Shown here one piece after another: positions 18,099-26,379 of a stretch of DNA of 64,000 bases. The notes beneath the pieces are model-generated. The model was not told where the DNA came from. It ran no database searches and was given only the letters and a program-made list of their open reading frames with translations. Source of the DNA: Candidatus Aerophobota bacterium (GTDB taxonomy: Bacteria; Chlamydiota; Chlamydiia; Chlamydiales; Simkaniaceae); contig NVUK01000006.1 of assembly GCA_002401865.1 (NCBI GenBank), positions 1-64,000 on the forward strand, written 5' to 3'. Position 1 is the stretch's first letter, and every line of letters begins with the position of its first letter. Made by a program: the position numbers and the translations under genes.

Positions 18099-19034
18099 AT
18101 GAAGATTGTTTTTTTTGGAAATACAGAATTTTCTAAACACATTTTAATTTCTTTAGTTTCTCAAGGTTTTGATTTGGTAGGCGTTGTTGCCAATCCAGAT
18201 AAAGCGCGTCACCGCTCTTCAAAACTTCAACCCTCATGTGTGAAGCAATGGGTGCTGGATCAGGGATTGGATGTACCTATTTTTCAGCCTGAAAAGTTGG
18301 GTGTGGGCGATTTTAAAGAAAAAGTGAAGTCTCTTGGTGCGGACGTTTTTGTAGTAGTAGCTTATGGCAAAATTTTACCCCAATCGGTTTTAGATATCCC
18401 TTTACTTGATTGTATTAATGTACACGCCTCTCTTCTTCCACAATATAGGGGAGCTTCTCCTATTGAGGCGGCACTTATTCATGGAGATGGGGAGACAGGG
18501 GTGAGTATTATGCGTATGGTTAAAGCGATGGATGCTGGGCCTGTGTTTGCTATGAAGAGAGTTGAGATTAAGCCTCGGATGGATAAAGAGGCATTGGTGA
18601 CTTGTTTAAAAGAGGCAGGCTCTACTGCTTTGGTAGAAGTGCTAGGCCAGATTGAAGCGAAAACTATTTTTCCTAAAGAGCAGGATGAAACAAGTGCTAC
18701 TTATGTCAAAAAAATTGTGCCTGAAGATTTAAAAATTTGTTGGAAGGAAAACGCTCAAACTATTTTTAATAAAGTACGCGCTTATGCGCCGAAGCCTGGC
18801 GCTTGGATGGAAGTGGATTTTTCAGGGGAAGTTAAAAGAGTAAAAATTCTCGCTTGCGAGGTTTTAGAAGCGGAAGGGTTGCCCGGAAAAAATGTTGTTT
18901 TTTCAAAACATGCCTGGGTCATTGGCACGGGGGAAGGGTCTATTGGCGTGCTTAAGTTACAAGTTCAAGGAAAAAAAGCTTTGGATATAAAAGTTTTTTT
19001 ACTCGGGTGTCAAAGAGAAATTATTACGCTTTAG
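18099..19034 (+). CDS. fmt: Methionyl-tRNA formyltransferase
   Basis: Formylates initiator Met-tRNA. The 311-residue protein has the formyltransferase start KIVFFGNTEFSKHILISL, the folate-site NVHASLLPQYRGASPIEAALIHGD with the catalytic Asn/His region, and MDAGPVFA. A C-terminal tRNA-binding domain is present (about 200-311). It ends the lpx operon as in C. trachomatis (CT530). Confidence 0.95.
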   Translation: MKIVFFGNTEFSKHILISLVSQGFDLVGVVANPDKARHRSSKLQPSCVKQWVLDQGLDVPIFQPEKLGVGDFKEKVKSLGADVFVVVAYGKILPQSVLDIPLLDCINVHASLLPQYRGASPIEAALIHGDGETGVSIMRMVKAMDAGPVFAMKRVEIKPRMDKEALVTCLKEAGSTALVEVLGQIEAKTIFPKEQDETSATYVKKIVPEDLKICWKENAQTIFNKVRAYAPKPGAWMEVDFSGEVKRVKILACEVLEAEGLPGKNVVFSKHAWVIGTGEGSIGVLKLQVQGKKALDIKVFLLGCQREIITL

Positions 19035-19111
19035 TTATGAAAAAAGGTGTACTTTATACCTTGTAGCAGGCTAAAATATTCTCAGTTAATTACAATTTTT
19101 GGAGTGTTTGT

Positions 19112-19753
19112 ATGGCTTACGGTGTAGCGTATAATGGAGTTTCTTTTAATCCGGTTAGTGATCCTGTGGTAGGGGGAGCTGCTTTTACACTGGTGAAAGC
19201 GTGTTCAAAAAAAGCTGGGAAAGAGCTTGATGGTTTTGCCAAGATGCTTTGGCATGTTTTTGATCATGGTGATATTAAAAATTTGGGTAAAGAGTGGAGC
19301 TGGACTGCAATCGGTGATGTGCTTAATGGAACTAGGTCGATAGATCTTCGGGAAGACACTCCAAAAGTGGCTAAAGTGGCTCTTGCAGCTCTTGTTTTTT
19401 CAAGAGTTTTTGTAAAAAACCTCAAAGTGGGCCTAACTATTCTTCCTAAGAGAGTGACTGTTTTTTTATGTGGTAAAATAGCTGGCAGGATAATTACTGC
19501 AGGTAAAATAATTGCTTGGGTTAAGATGTCTTACTCGGAATGGAAAGGAAACTATGATACCAGTTTGACGGCAAAAGAAGTACAGGAAAAGGTAGATAGT
19601 TACTACTCCCGTGTGGGACAGAGAGTTTGCTATGCTACGATGTTCATTGCAGATAATTTTGTACTACCAGTACCTATGACGGGCGACGCGATTACAGCGA
19701 TTAGCTTTGTTGCAGCGGGCGTACTTGGCTGTGTGAAGCTAGGAATCGAATAG
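19112..19753 (+). CDS. Putative inclusion-membrane/effector protein at the Cap1 (CT529) locus
   Basis: A 213-residue protein of unknown function with alternating polar and hydrophobic stretches: VAKVALAALVFSRVFVKNLK, AGRIITAGKIIAW and a C-terminal pair of hydrophobic segments (VCYATMFIADNFVLPVPM and AISFVAAGVLGCVKLG). There is no classical signal peptide. It occupies the slot between fmt and rplC held in C. trachomatis by CT529/Cap1, an inclusion-membrane protein. From memory, the C-terminal pattern (VAD..KLVPLP...AI.AAG) looks similar to Cap1, but I could not align them. A GGAG ribosome site lies upstream and a terminator follows at 19785. Function is inferred only from position and hydrophobic pattern. 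Confidence 0.6.
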   Translation: MAYGVAYNGVSFNPVSDPVVGGAAFTLVKACSKKAGKELDGFAKMLWHVFDHGDIKNLGKEWSWTAIGDVLNGTRSIDLREDTPKVAKVALAALVFSRVFVKNLKVGLTILPKRVTVFLCGKIAGRIITAGKIIAWVKMSYSEWKGNYDTSLTAKEVQEKVDSYYSRVGQRVCYATMFIADNFVLPVPMTGDAITAISFVAAGVLGCVKLGIE

Positions 19754-19784
19754 TTATAATTTAGTTTTTTAGTAAATAAAATTT

Positions 19785-19821
19785 AAAAAAGAAGAGTTTG
19801 TATAAGCTCTTCTTTTTTTTT
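19785..19821 (+). terminator. Rho-independent terminator
   Basis: A 12-bp stem (19785-19796 with 19807-19818, core GAAGAG/CTCTTC), a 10-base loop and a T run follow the 19112-19753 gene. It separates this gene from the paralogue array downstream. Confidence 0.8.
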
Positions 19822-19919
19822 GTGCCAAGGCCCTGATCAAGGCTAAAATTTTATTCACTGCTGTGTTACAATATATTAGCTATATTTGTGGGTTAAAGTT
19901 TAAAGCATTGGGGGGTGTT

Positions 19920-20618
19920 ATGATTGGTATAAAAGATTTTGTTTCAAGAGGAGCGGAGGCTGTTTTAGCTGAAGCAAAAGCAAACCCTTTCGGCTCAGGA
20001 ATGTTTTTCACATCTACTTTTGTTCCATTCAATTCTAACATAGCTCCCATGGCTAAAGTTTTGGTAGATGCAGGTCAGGCGTTGATGACATGGGAAACTT
20101 GCAATAAGCTAGCAACAAAGGTTTTTGCCGGTTTTGAATCTATGTATGAGCATTCGAATTACTCTTTAGACGCTGTAGTAATTTGGTTAAAAAATGAAGA
20201 AAATCAAGAAGTTCTTTTAAAGACAGCCAAAGGAGTAGTAGAGCTCGCTTTGGTTTTTTATTGTCCCGGGTCTAGGGGGCTTAAAGCTTTAAAAACGGTG
20301 GTATCATTTGCTGTAGATGCCTTTTTTCAGAGAAAAGAAAGCGCGTTCTTAAGAACGGTTTATGAAGGGCGTGTGATGGAGGTGTGGCAGGGCGAAAGGG
20401 GCTGTGTTAAAATGCTTGAAAAAGGAGCCTATTTTGTAGGTTGTGTAGCTTATGCAGCTTTCACGTCTTGTTTAGTGGTAACACATACACAGTTATTTAC
20501 TGTTCTTGATTCTAAAAAGATAGGTGCTTTTGGGGGCATGTGTATGGCTCTGAAATGGAATACTTTATATTTTCTTGCGCTACATAAAAGAGTTAATAAA
20601 TTAAGTTGTAGTAGCTAA
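19920..20618 (+). CDS. Cap1-locus paralogue 1 (hypothetical, 232 aa)
   Basis: First of three tandem paralogues. I chose the ATG at 19920 (MIGIKDFVSRGAEAV) because GGGGGG lies 6-10 bases before it; an in-frame codon at 19863 lacks a site. Shared family pattern: GSG at about 26, LVDAGQALMTWETCNKL (about 56-72), AVVIWLKNEENQEVLLKTAKGV, FYCPGS and GRVMEVW. The C-terminal 70 residues carry two hydrophobic stretches (GAYFVGCVAYAAFTSCLVV and GAFGGMCMALKWNTLYFLA), an Inc-like bilobed arrangement. There is no enzymatic motif. The last 180 bases are duplicated in decayed form at 21703-21883. Confidence 0.7.
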   Translation: MIGIKDFVSRGAEAVLAEAKANPFGSGMFFTSTFVPFNSNIAPMAKVLVDAGQALMTWETCNKLATKVFAGFESMYEHSNYSLDAVVIWLKNEENQEVLLKTAKGVVELALVFYCPGSRGLKALKTVVSFAVDAFFQRKESAFLRTVYEGRVMEVWQGERGCVKMLEKGAYFVGCVAYAAFTSCLVVTHTQLFTVLDSKKIGAFGGMCMALKWNTLYFLALHKRVNKLSCSS

Positions 20619-20646
20619 ACATCCAGTATTTATTCATCCTCGTTCC

Positions 20647-20702
20647 AATATGTTTTTGTCATATAAAGATCCGAGTGCTAATGTATTTTTGTCCTATAAA
20701 GA
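20647..20702 (+). repeat. Short direct repeats upstream of paralogues 2 and 3
   Basis: Two copies of a 23-base unit (consensus AAT-TTTTTGTC-TATAAAGA) at 20647-20669 and 20680-20702, and a third at 21911-21933. The copies precede paralogues 2 and 3. Each includes TATAAAG and may contain promoter elements. Confidence 0.6.
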
Positions 20703-20728
20703 AAAAATTAAACTATAAGGAGATACAT

Positions 20729-21673
20729 ATGTCTATGTCGTCTATGCCACCTGTGTCGTCATATCACGAAGCTAAACGTTTTGTTCTAAACACCTCAAGG
20801 ATGGTTTTAAGTCAGGCCACACGCAATATTTATGGTTCAGGACCAATTTATAAAGTTGTCGTAGAGCCTATGATTCCTGGATCAAAGCCAGTTTTTGAAG
20901 CGCTTGTTGGTGCTGGGCAGAAGGTGAACACTTGGAAGAAGTGCCATGAGCTTGTGAGGGGACTTGTTTGTCAGGATGAACACGCTTATTCCTATTCACA
21001 AGGAGAAACGGATAGGGTTGTTGTTTGGATTCAAAAAACTGACAGCCAAGATCTTATTTTAAAAACAACTAAAGAAGTGGCTAAGTTAGCTCTTCTTCTT
21101 CGTTACTGTCCTGCTTCAGGAGCATTCAAGGTTATTAAGATGGATATAGCTGTTTATGAGAAGATCAATGATGAGGTTTCGTTGTTAAATCTTGTTTGGA
21201 ACGATAGAGTAGTTGAGTCTTCTTGGGATAATAAGAACGAATTTAAAGGAGCAGGTGGCGGCGAAGCTTGTTCAACCCACAGTCCAGATGGAACAGGCGG
21301 TTTTGCTGTGCCAATAAGAGATCCACAGCCTCAAAGAGATTTATCCAATCGAGGTGGTGTGAAGGGTGATGGTTATGTAGGTGACGGTTTTGGAGATGTT
21401 TTGAACGCGTACGAGTTTCTGCAGAAGGTGGAGATGGAGGAGGAGGCACAGCGTATGCAGGGGGTGGAGTGGTCCGAACAGGAGATGTTCTTAAGACAGA
21501 AACAGAATCGGATTATGCGGCAGGCTGAACAGTTTATGCAGGAGCGGAACTCGAATATTATACAGGATCCGGAGGGGGATTTTGAGTCGAATCAGACGCG
21601 GGAGCATTTGGCTATGCAAGAGCAGGAAGAGAGGCGTCAGGTGCAGGCACCACCAAAAGCGTGTTTTTATTAA
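20729..21673 (+). CDS. Cap1-locus paralogue 2 with divergent Gln/Glu-rich tail (314 aa)
   Basis: Start ATG 20729 follows AAGGAGATACAT, nearly the same leader as paralogue 3. Residues 1-165 (MSMSSMPPVSSYHEAKRF ... GAGQKVNTWKKCHELV ... VVVWIQKTDSQDLILKTTKE ... YCPASGAFKVIKMD) match paralogue 3 closely and paralogue 1 more distantly. From about residue 170 the sequence departs completely: a Gly/Pro linker, then a Met/Gln/Glu-rich helical tail (EMEEEAQRMQGVEWSEQEMF, RQAEQFMQERNSN). The hydrophobic C-terminal half found in both paralogues is missing; a decayed copy of such a half lies just downstream. This suggests recombination or a rearranged gene. Confidence 0.65.
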   Translation: MSMSSMPPVSSYHEAKRFVLNTSRMVLSQATRNIYGSGPIYKVVVEPMIPGSKPVFEALVGAGQKVNTWKKCHELVRGLVCQDEHAYSYSQGETDRVVVWIQKTDSQDLILKTTKEVAKLALLLRYCPASGAFKVIKMDIAVYEKINDEVSLLNLVWNDRVVESSWDNKNEFKGAGGGEACSTHSPDGTGGFAVPIRDPQPQRDLSNRGGVKGDGYVGDGFGDVLNAYEFLQKVEMEEEAQRMQGVEWSEQEMFLRQKQNRIMRQAEQFMQERNSNIIQDPEGDFESNQTREHLAMQEQEERRQVQAPPKACFY

Positions 21674-21883
21674 CGGTTTTGTATGTAGGGCGTGTGATGG
21701 GAAGTTGTGTAGCTTATGCAGCTTTTACTTCTTGTTTGGTGGTACCATGTACACAGTTATTTACTGTTCTTGATTCTAAAAAGATAGGTGCTTTGGGGGC
21801 ATGTGTATGACTCTGAAGTGGAATACTTTATATTTTCTTGCGCTACATAAAAGAGTTAATAAATTAAGTTGTAGTAGATAAAT
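21673..21883 (+). pseudogene. Decayed duplicate of the 3' end of paralogue 1
   Basis: Bases 21703-21883 repeat 20441-20620 with only scattered substitutions. A shorter match (ACGGTTTT...GGGCGTGTGATGG) corresponds to 20354-20380, so about 60 bases between the two blocks have been deleted. One G/T-run base is missing relative to the intact copy (TTTGGGGG for TTTTGGGGG), which shifts the frame. No ORF is maintained. The 329-base gap 21674-22002 therefore holds a gene relic followed by the leader of paralogue 3. Confidence 0.85.
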
Positions 21884-22002
21884 AGCTATTCTTTTATTCA
21901 TCTGCGTGCTAACATCTTCTTGTCATATAAAGAAAAAATTTCGGCAAGGTATTCTTTTTCAAAGGTCTTGTCTGGTTAAAAATTAAACTATAAGGAGATG
22001 TT

Positions 22003-23142
22003 ATGTCTTTCCCATCTATGCCGCCTGTGCCATCATATCGAGAGGCTAAATATTTTGCTGTAAAAACCTCAAGGGTGGTTTTCAGTCAGGCCAAAATCAA
22101 TCTTTATGGTTCAGGGAAATTTTTTCAAGCTGTTGTAGCGCCTCTTGTTCCTGGAGCAAAGCCAGTTTTTGCAGCGTTTGTTGGAGCTGGTCAGGTGGTG
22201 AACACGTGGGAGAAGTGCAATGAGCTTGTAGGAAAACTTTTCCGTGAGGGTGAACGCGCTTATCATTATCCACAAGGCGCAATGGATATAGTTGTTGTTT
22301 GGTTGAAAAATGCTGACAACCAAGAACTCGTTTTAAAAACGACTAAGGAATTTGCTAAGTTAGCGCTTCTTCTTTACTGTCCTGCCTCAGGAACATTCAA
22401 GGTGATTAAAGTGGCTGTGTCGCTTGCTGTAGATGTTTATGGGCAGATCAATGATGAAACTTCGTTGGTAAAGCTTGTTCTGAGCGGTAGGCTCGTTGAG
22501 TTTTGGGACAATGAGGACGACGTTCGAGGTGAAGGCTCGGCTGCAACGTATGTAAAAATGGCAAAGTTTTCAGGTCTTATAGGCTCGTCTGTGTTTGCCT
22601 ACGCTTTGGTTGCAAAGCACGTTAAAATATTAGCCGTTGTTACTCCTGCTCGTATGGGCAGTATTGGTGGCAGCTTCATGAAGATGAAGGGTGTTACTAT
22701 GTACCTAACTGGCGCTTATGCTGATTTTAATGCACCAGCACCAAGACCAGGACAAAGAAGAAGAAGACTGGTTGCAGCACCAGTACAAAGAGAGGGTGTA
22801 GTAGGTGGCGGTATCGGCGGTGGTGGCGGAGGATCTGTTGCAGGTCCAGTAATGCAGCCACGTCTTCGAAGAGCTCTATCCAATCATCGAGGTGATTCTG
22901 GTGGTGGAATTGTGGATATGGATAACTTAGGTCCGAATGGCGGTAGCTTCCGCACAGGTGGAGGTTTGTTCGTGGCTGGTGGAGGAAGGTCAGATGATGG
23001 TGGTAGTAGACCTGTTGTTGTTCAACAAGAGTGGCAGCAGCAGCAGTGGTCTGATGATGATGGCACTACTGGTGAGGATTCTAGTAGTAGCGAAGCTAGT
23101 GGTGGCGTCGTTAGTGGTAACGGCAGAGGCGACGAATCGTAG
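22003..23142 (+). CDS. Cap1-locus paralogue 3 with Gly-rich, Ser-rich tail (379 aa)
   Basis: Begins MSFPSMPPVPSYREAKYF after AAGGAGATGTT. Residues 1-170 match paralogue 2, and 140-245 match the C-terminal half of paralogue 1 (VSLAVDVYGQINDETSL..., GLIGSSVFAYALVAKHVKIL, GSIGGSFMKMKGVTMYL). From about 246 a low-complexity tail follows: Pro/Arg (APAPRPGQRRRR), Gly-rich (VGGGIGGGGGGSVAG), Gln repeats (QQEWQQQQW) and an acidic Ser tract. The tail is encoded by GGT/GGC-rich DNA unlike its surroundings. A hydrophobic stretch in another frame follows immediately after the stop (see 23187-23318), so the 3' end may be frameshifted. It is probably secreted or membrane-associated; function unknown. Confidence 0.65.
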   Translation: MSFPSMPPVPSYREAKYFAVKTSRVVFSQAKINLYGSGKFFQAVVAPLVPGAKPVFAAFVGAGQVVNTWEKCNELVGKLFREGERAYHYPQGAMDIVVVWLKNADNQELVLKTTKEFAKLALLLYCPASGTFKVIKVAVSLAVDVYGQINDETSLVKLVLSGRLVEFWDNEDDVRGEGSAATYVKMAKFSGLIGSSVFAYALVAKHVKILAVVTPARMGSIGGSFMKMKGVTMYLTGAYADFNAPAPRPGQRRRRLVAAPVQREGVVGGGIGGGGGGSVAGPVMQPRLRRALSNHRGDSGGGIVDMDNLGPNGGSFRTGGGLFVAGGGRSDDGGSRPVVVQQEWQQQQWSDDDGTTGEDSSSSEASGGVVSGNGRGDES

Positions 23143-23186
23143 GATTGAAAACGGGCGAGGAGAAGTCGCTTGTTTGGCAAGAGTGG

Positions 23187-23318
23187 ATGGTGGTTGTGAT
23201 TCTTTTAGGGATTGTGACGGTTGTTTATTGCGTAGCCTGTTTTGAAAATAGTGCTTCCATGGCGACTCTGCGTGTTTGCCTCAATAAATTTGTTGTAAAT
23301 GTTTTTTCTAAAGGGTAG
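23187..23318 (+). other. Out-of-frame C-terminal transmembrane-encoding remnant
   Basis: After the stop of paralogue 3 at 23142, another frame is open from well before 23140 to a stop at 23316-23318. It reads ...KTGEEKSLVWQEW followed by MVVVILLGIVTVVYCVAC, an ideal transmembrane helix, and ends shortly before a terminator. It could be the lost C-terminus of the preceding gene or a 43-residue membrane peptide from the ATG at 23187. The rest of the gap 23319-23563 holds a terminator and AT-rich DNA upstream of rplC. Confidence 0.4.
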
Positions 23319-23352
23319 TGATTTACCTGATTATGTTAAAAAATGTTTTTGA

Positions 23353-23378
23353 AAAGAGAGCCCCATCAGGCTCTCTTT
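23353..23378 (+). terminator. Rho-independent terminator before the ribosomal operon
   Basis: A perfect 10-bp stem (AAAGAGAGCC / GGCTCTCTTT) with a 6-base loop and a short T tract. It closes the Cap1-locus array and isolates the ribosomal operon. Confidence 0.85.
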
Positions 23379-23563
23379 CTAATTTAAGCTGTTTTTAATC
23401 TTTTTTGGATTGTAAAAAAAAAGGGTGCTTTGATAGACTGCTACTGTTAGTCGAGACTAGCCTGAAATTATTGGATGAGTTTTACGAATTCGCGTGCAAT
23501 TATTTTATTGCCGTGTTACATTTTGTAGACGGAAACTGTGAGTAGAGTAGAGATTTAGAAATT

Positions 23564-24214
23564 ATGAAAAAGAAGACACTTCAGCTAGTGGGCCTTAAAA
23601 AAGGCATGACGCGTCAATTTGACAAAGAGGGCCGCCTTCTTGTTTGTACTATGATACAGCTTAAGAAGAACAAGGTTACTCAAGTTAAAACAGTTGAAAA
23701 AGATGGCTACTCAGGAATTCAGATGGCTGGAGTTGAGATAAGAGACTCAAAAAAGAAAAACGTAACCAAGCCTTTACAAGGACATTATGCTAAAGCTAAA
23801 TGTGAACCTTGTAAAAAAATGGTTGAAACGCCGCTTGCCTCTGTAGAAGAGTATTCTTTAGGTCAAGAGATTGGCGTAGATATGTTTGAAGTGGGAAGCT
23901 TTGTTGATGTGATAGGAAAAACTAAAGGTAAAGGTTATCAGGGCGTGATGAAGCGACATAACTTTTCTGGAGGTCCCGCTACACACGGATCGAAATTTCA
24001 CAGGTCAGCAGGTTCCACAGGAAGTTTGACTCCGAGTAGGAATTTTAAAAACGGGAAGAAAGCAGGTCACATGGGAGCAGAAAGACAGACCACTGAATGT
24101 CTGCTTGTTGTGGGTGTGAATGTGGAAAAGGAATACCTTTTAGTAAAGGGTGCTGTTCCTGGTCCTACTGGAAATATAGTTTGCGTTCGAAAGGCGCTAA
24201 AGAAAAATAATTAA
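23564..24214 (+). CDS. rplC: Ribosomal protein uL3
   Basis: 216 residues. LVGLKKGMTRQFDKEGRL is the family start, and GGPATHGSKFHRSAGSTG with the basic loop NFKNGKKAGHMG is the L3 signature reaching the peptidyl-transferase region. It is the first gene of the operon; rpsJ (S10), which precedes it in most bacteria, is absent here, as in other chlamydiae. No convincing promoter hexamer pair was found in the 185 bases upstream, although a small TAGTCGAGACTA dyad lies at 23449-23460. Confidence 0.97.
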   Translation: MKKKTLQLVGLKKGMTRQFDKEGRLLVCTMIQLKKNKVTQVKTVEKDGYSGIQMAGVEIRDSKKKNVTKPLQGHYAKAKCEPCKKMVETPLASVEEYSLGQEIGVDMFEVGSFVDVIGKTKGKGYQGVMKRHNFSGGPATHGSKFHRSAGSTGSLTPSRNFKNGKKAGHMGAERQTTECLLVVGVNVEKEYLLVKGAVPGPTGNIVCVRKALKKNN

Positions 24215-24227
24215 TTAGGGAAGAGAC

Positions 24228-24881
24228 GTGGCGAAGTTAAAGCATTACGATATTGACGGTAAAGAGTTGGGTGAGATTGATGTAAATGATGCTATCTTGG
24301 TTAAAGAGGTGAGTCATCAGCAAGTTAAAGACTATCTCGTGGCTATTCGAAGAAACAAGAGACAGTGGAGTGCAAGCACCAAAGGTCGTTCAGATATCAA
24401 CCATTCTAATGCTAAACCTCACGCACAGAAGGGTACGGGTAAAGCTAGACAAGGTACGATCAAAGCTCCTCAATACCGTGGTGGTGGTGTAGTTTTTGGT
24501 CCTAAACCTAAGTTTGATCAGTTTGTAAAAATTAATAGGCAAGAGAGAAGAAAGGCAATTTCTTACCTTCTGTCTGACAAGATGGCAGGAGACAATGTTA
24601 TTTGTTTGAAAATGCCTACTATGGAAAAAGCGTCTACTAAAACTTTTTCAAAGTTTTTGAAAAAAGTAGGGCTAGAGAGAGATTCAATTTTATTTGTGGA
24701 TAAAGAGTGTCATCCGGTTTCTGCAGATAAGATGTTTTTCTACCTTAGTATGAGAAATATTAAAAGAATGAGATTCCGTCCTGTAGAATCTCTTTCTGGA
24801 GAGGATGTAATCCGCTGCAAGAAAATGATAGTTTTAGACTCAGCTGTAGAAGAGCTGACAAGAGTAATGGAGTGTAAATAG
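24228..24881 (+). CDS. rplD: Ribosomal protein uL4
   Basis: 217 residues from a GTG start preceded by GGGAAGAG. The extended loop KPHAQKGTGKARQGTIKAPQ and GGGVVFGPKP are typical of L4. The C-terminal Rossmann-like part follows. It lies 13 bases after rplC. Confidence 0.96.
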   Translation: MAKLKHYDIDGKELGEIDVNDAILVKEVSHQQVKDYLVAIRRNKRQWSASTKGRSDINHSNAKPHAQKGTGKARQGTIKAPQYRGGGVVFGPKPKFDQFVKINRQERRKAISYLLSDKMAGDNVICLKMPTMEKASTKTFSKFLKKVGLERDSILFVDKECHPVSADKMFFYLSMRNIKRMRFRPVESLSGEDVIRCKKMIVLDSAVEELTRVMECK

Positions 24882-24884
24882 AAA

Positions 24885-25232
24885 ATGACTGCATCTAAAG
24901 GGAAAAGTGCTTTTAAGACGATCAAGTCTCGTTATCTAACAGAAAAGACAGCGTTGATGGACTCATTAAAAGATTTAGATAGTAATCCTTGTTTGAGAAA
25001 ATTTGATCAATCAAAGATCGTTTTTTTAGTGGATATTAACGCTACTAAAAAAGAGATAGCTTTAGCTGTTGAAAGTATTTATGCGGATAAAAAAATCAGT
25101 GTTACGAAAGTGAACACGATTAATGTAAAAGCTAAAAAACGTAGAGTCAGACGCTGTGTTGGTTTTGGGCCTAGAAAAAAGAAGGCTATAGTGACACTGG
25201 CCGCTGGTGACAGAATAGACGAAGCGGTTTAA
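24885..25232 (+). CDS. rplW: Ribosomal protein uL23
   Basis: 115 residues. The pattern SRYLTEKTALMDSLKD..., KIVFLVDINATKKEIALAVESIY and KVNTINVKAKKRR fits L23, which sits at the exit tunnel and docks trigger factor and SRP. It starts 3 bases after the rplD stop. Confidence 0.95.
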   Translation: MTASKGKSAFKTIKSRYLTEKTALMDSLKDLDSNPCLRKFDQSKIVFLVDINATKKEIALAVESIYADKKISVTKVNTINVKAKKRRVRRCVGFGPRKKKAIVTLAAGDRIDEAV

Positions 25233-25251
25233 GGATTAGGAGCAAAAATCA

Positions 25252-26091
25252 ATGGTAAAGAAATTTCGACCAAGAACACCGGGGCAAAGAAAACTTGTTT
25301 TGCCGAGCAATGCTCAGCTCACGGTAAAAGATGACAATGGTAAAAGAATAAAGCCTCATAAAGCTTTATTGTTACCTAAAAAGAGAACGAGTGGTAGAAA
25401 CCATCAAGGGAGAATTACTTGTCGTCACCGAGGTGGGGGTCACAAGCGTTTTTATAGAATTATCGATTTCAAGAGAGATAAAGATAATATTGAAGCGAGA
25501 GTGGCTAGTGTCGAGTATGATCCTAACAGGTCAGCACACATTGCTCTTTTAAATTATGCTGATGGAGAGAAGAGATATATTCTTGCTCCAGAAGGAATTA
25601 AACAAGGGGATGTTTTGCTTTCAGGAGAGAACGTGAAGTTCACTGTTGGTAATACAATGCCTTTGAGATGTATGCCACTAGGTTCTACTGTGCACAACGT
25701 AGAAATGTACCCTGGTAAGGGAGGACAACTAGTTCGCTCTGCAGGTCTTTCTGCACAACTTATGGCTAGAAGCGGTGGTTATGCTACGCTGAAGCTTGCT
25801 TCGGGTGAAGTTAGATTGGTGAACGAGAAGTGTAGAGCTACCTTTGGTGTAGTTTCTAATGCTGAAAATGCACTTACTGTGGATGGCAAAGCTGGAAGAA
25901 GACGTTGGAAAGGTTTCAGACCAACGGTTCGAGGTACAGCGATGAATCCGGTAGATCACCCTCACGGTGGTGGAGAAGGTAAGCATAACGGTTATATCCC
26001 AAGAACACCTTGGGGAATACAAACGAAAGGTTATAAAACCCGTTCGAAAAAGAAATCAACGAAATTAATCGTTAAGGATAGGAGAAAGTAA
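25252..26091 (+). CDS. rplB: Ribosomal protein uL2
   Basis: 279 residues. [19 protein letters not shown] and the C-terminal [20 protein letters not shown], with the His important for peptidyl transferase, are diagnostic. The ribosome site is AGGAG 8 bases upstream. Confidence 0.97.
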   Translation: MVKKFRPRTPGQRKLVLPSNAQLTVKDDNGKRIKPHKALLLPKKRTSGRNHQGRITCRHRGGGHKRFYRIIDFKRDKDNIEARVASVEYDPNRSAHIALLNYADGEKRYILAPEGIKQGDVLLSGENVKFTVGNTMPLRCMPLGSTVHNVEMYPGKGGQLVRSAGLSAQLMARSGGYATLKLASGEVRLVNEKCRATFGVVSNAENALTVDGKAGRRRWKGFRPTVRGTAMNPVDHPHGGGEGKHNGYIPRTPWGIQTKGYKTRSKKKSTKLIVKDRRK

Positions 26092-26100
26092 AAGGTAACT

Positions 26101-26364
26101 ATGGGTAGATCACTTAGAAAAGGACCTTTTGTTGACCATCACCTTATGGAGAAGGTCAAGAAGACAAAAACTGGAGACACATCAAAGCCGATCAAAACTT
26201 GGTCTAGAAGGTCGATGGTACTTCCTGAAATGATTGGGTTGACATTTGAAGTACATAACGGGAAGAAATTTTATCCTGTATTTATTACAGAAAACATGGT
26301 GGGTCATAGACTGGGTGAATTTTCGCCTACAAGACTCTTTAAAGGACATCCTGTTAAGAAATAA
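26101..26364 (+). CDS. rpsS: Ribosomal protein uS19
   Basis: 87 residues. [18 protein letters not shown] and the [15 protein letters not shown] segment are diagnostic. It has typical length and lies 9 bases after rplB. Confidence 0.97.
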   Translation: MGRSLRKGPFVDHHLMEKVKKTKTGDTSKPIKTWSRRSMVLPEMIGLTFEVHNGKKFYPVFITENMVGHRLGEFSPTRLFKGHPVKK

Positions 26365-26379
26365 GGAAGCGAAGCAATT

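Noticed and set aside
22937-23245. 102-codon frame within the tail of paralogue 3.
   Set aside because: A shifted reading of Gly/Ser repeat DNA; Met/Val runs are artefacts of GGTGGT-type codons.
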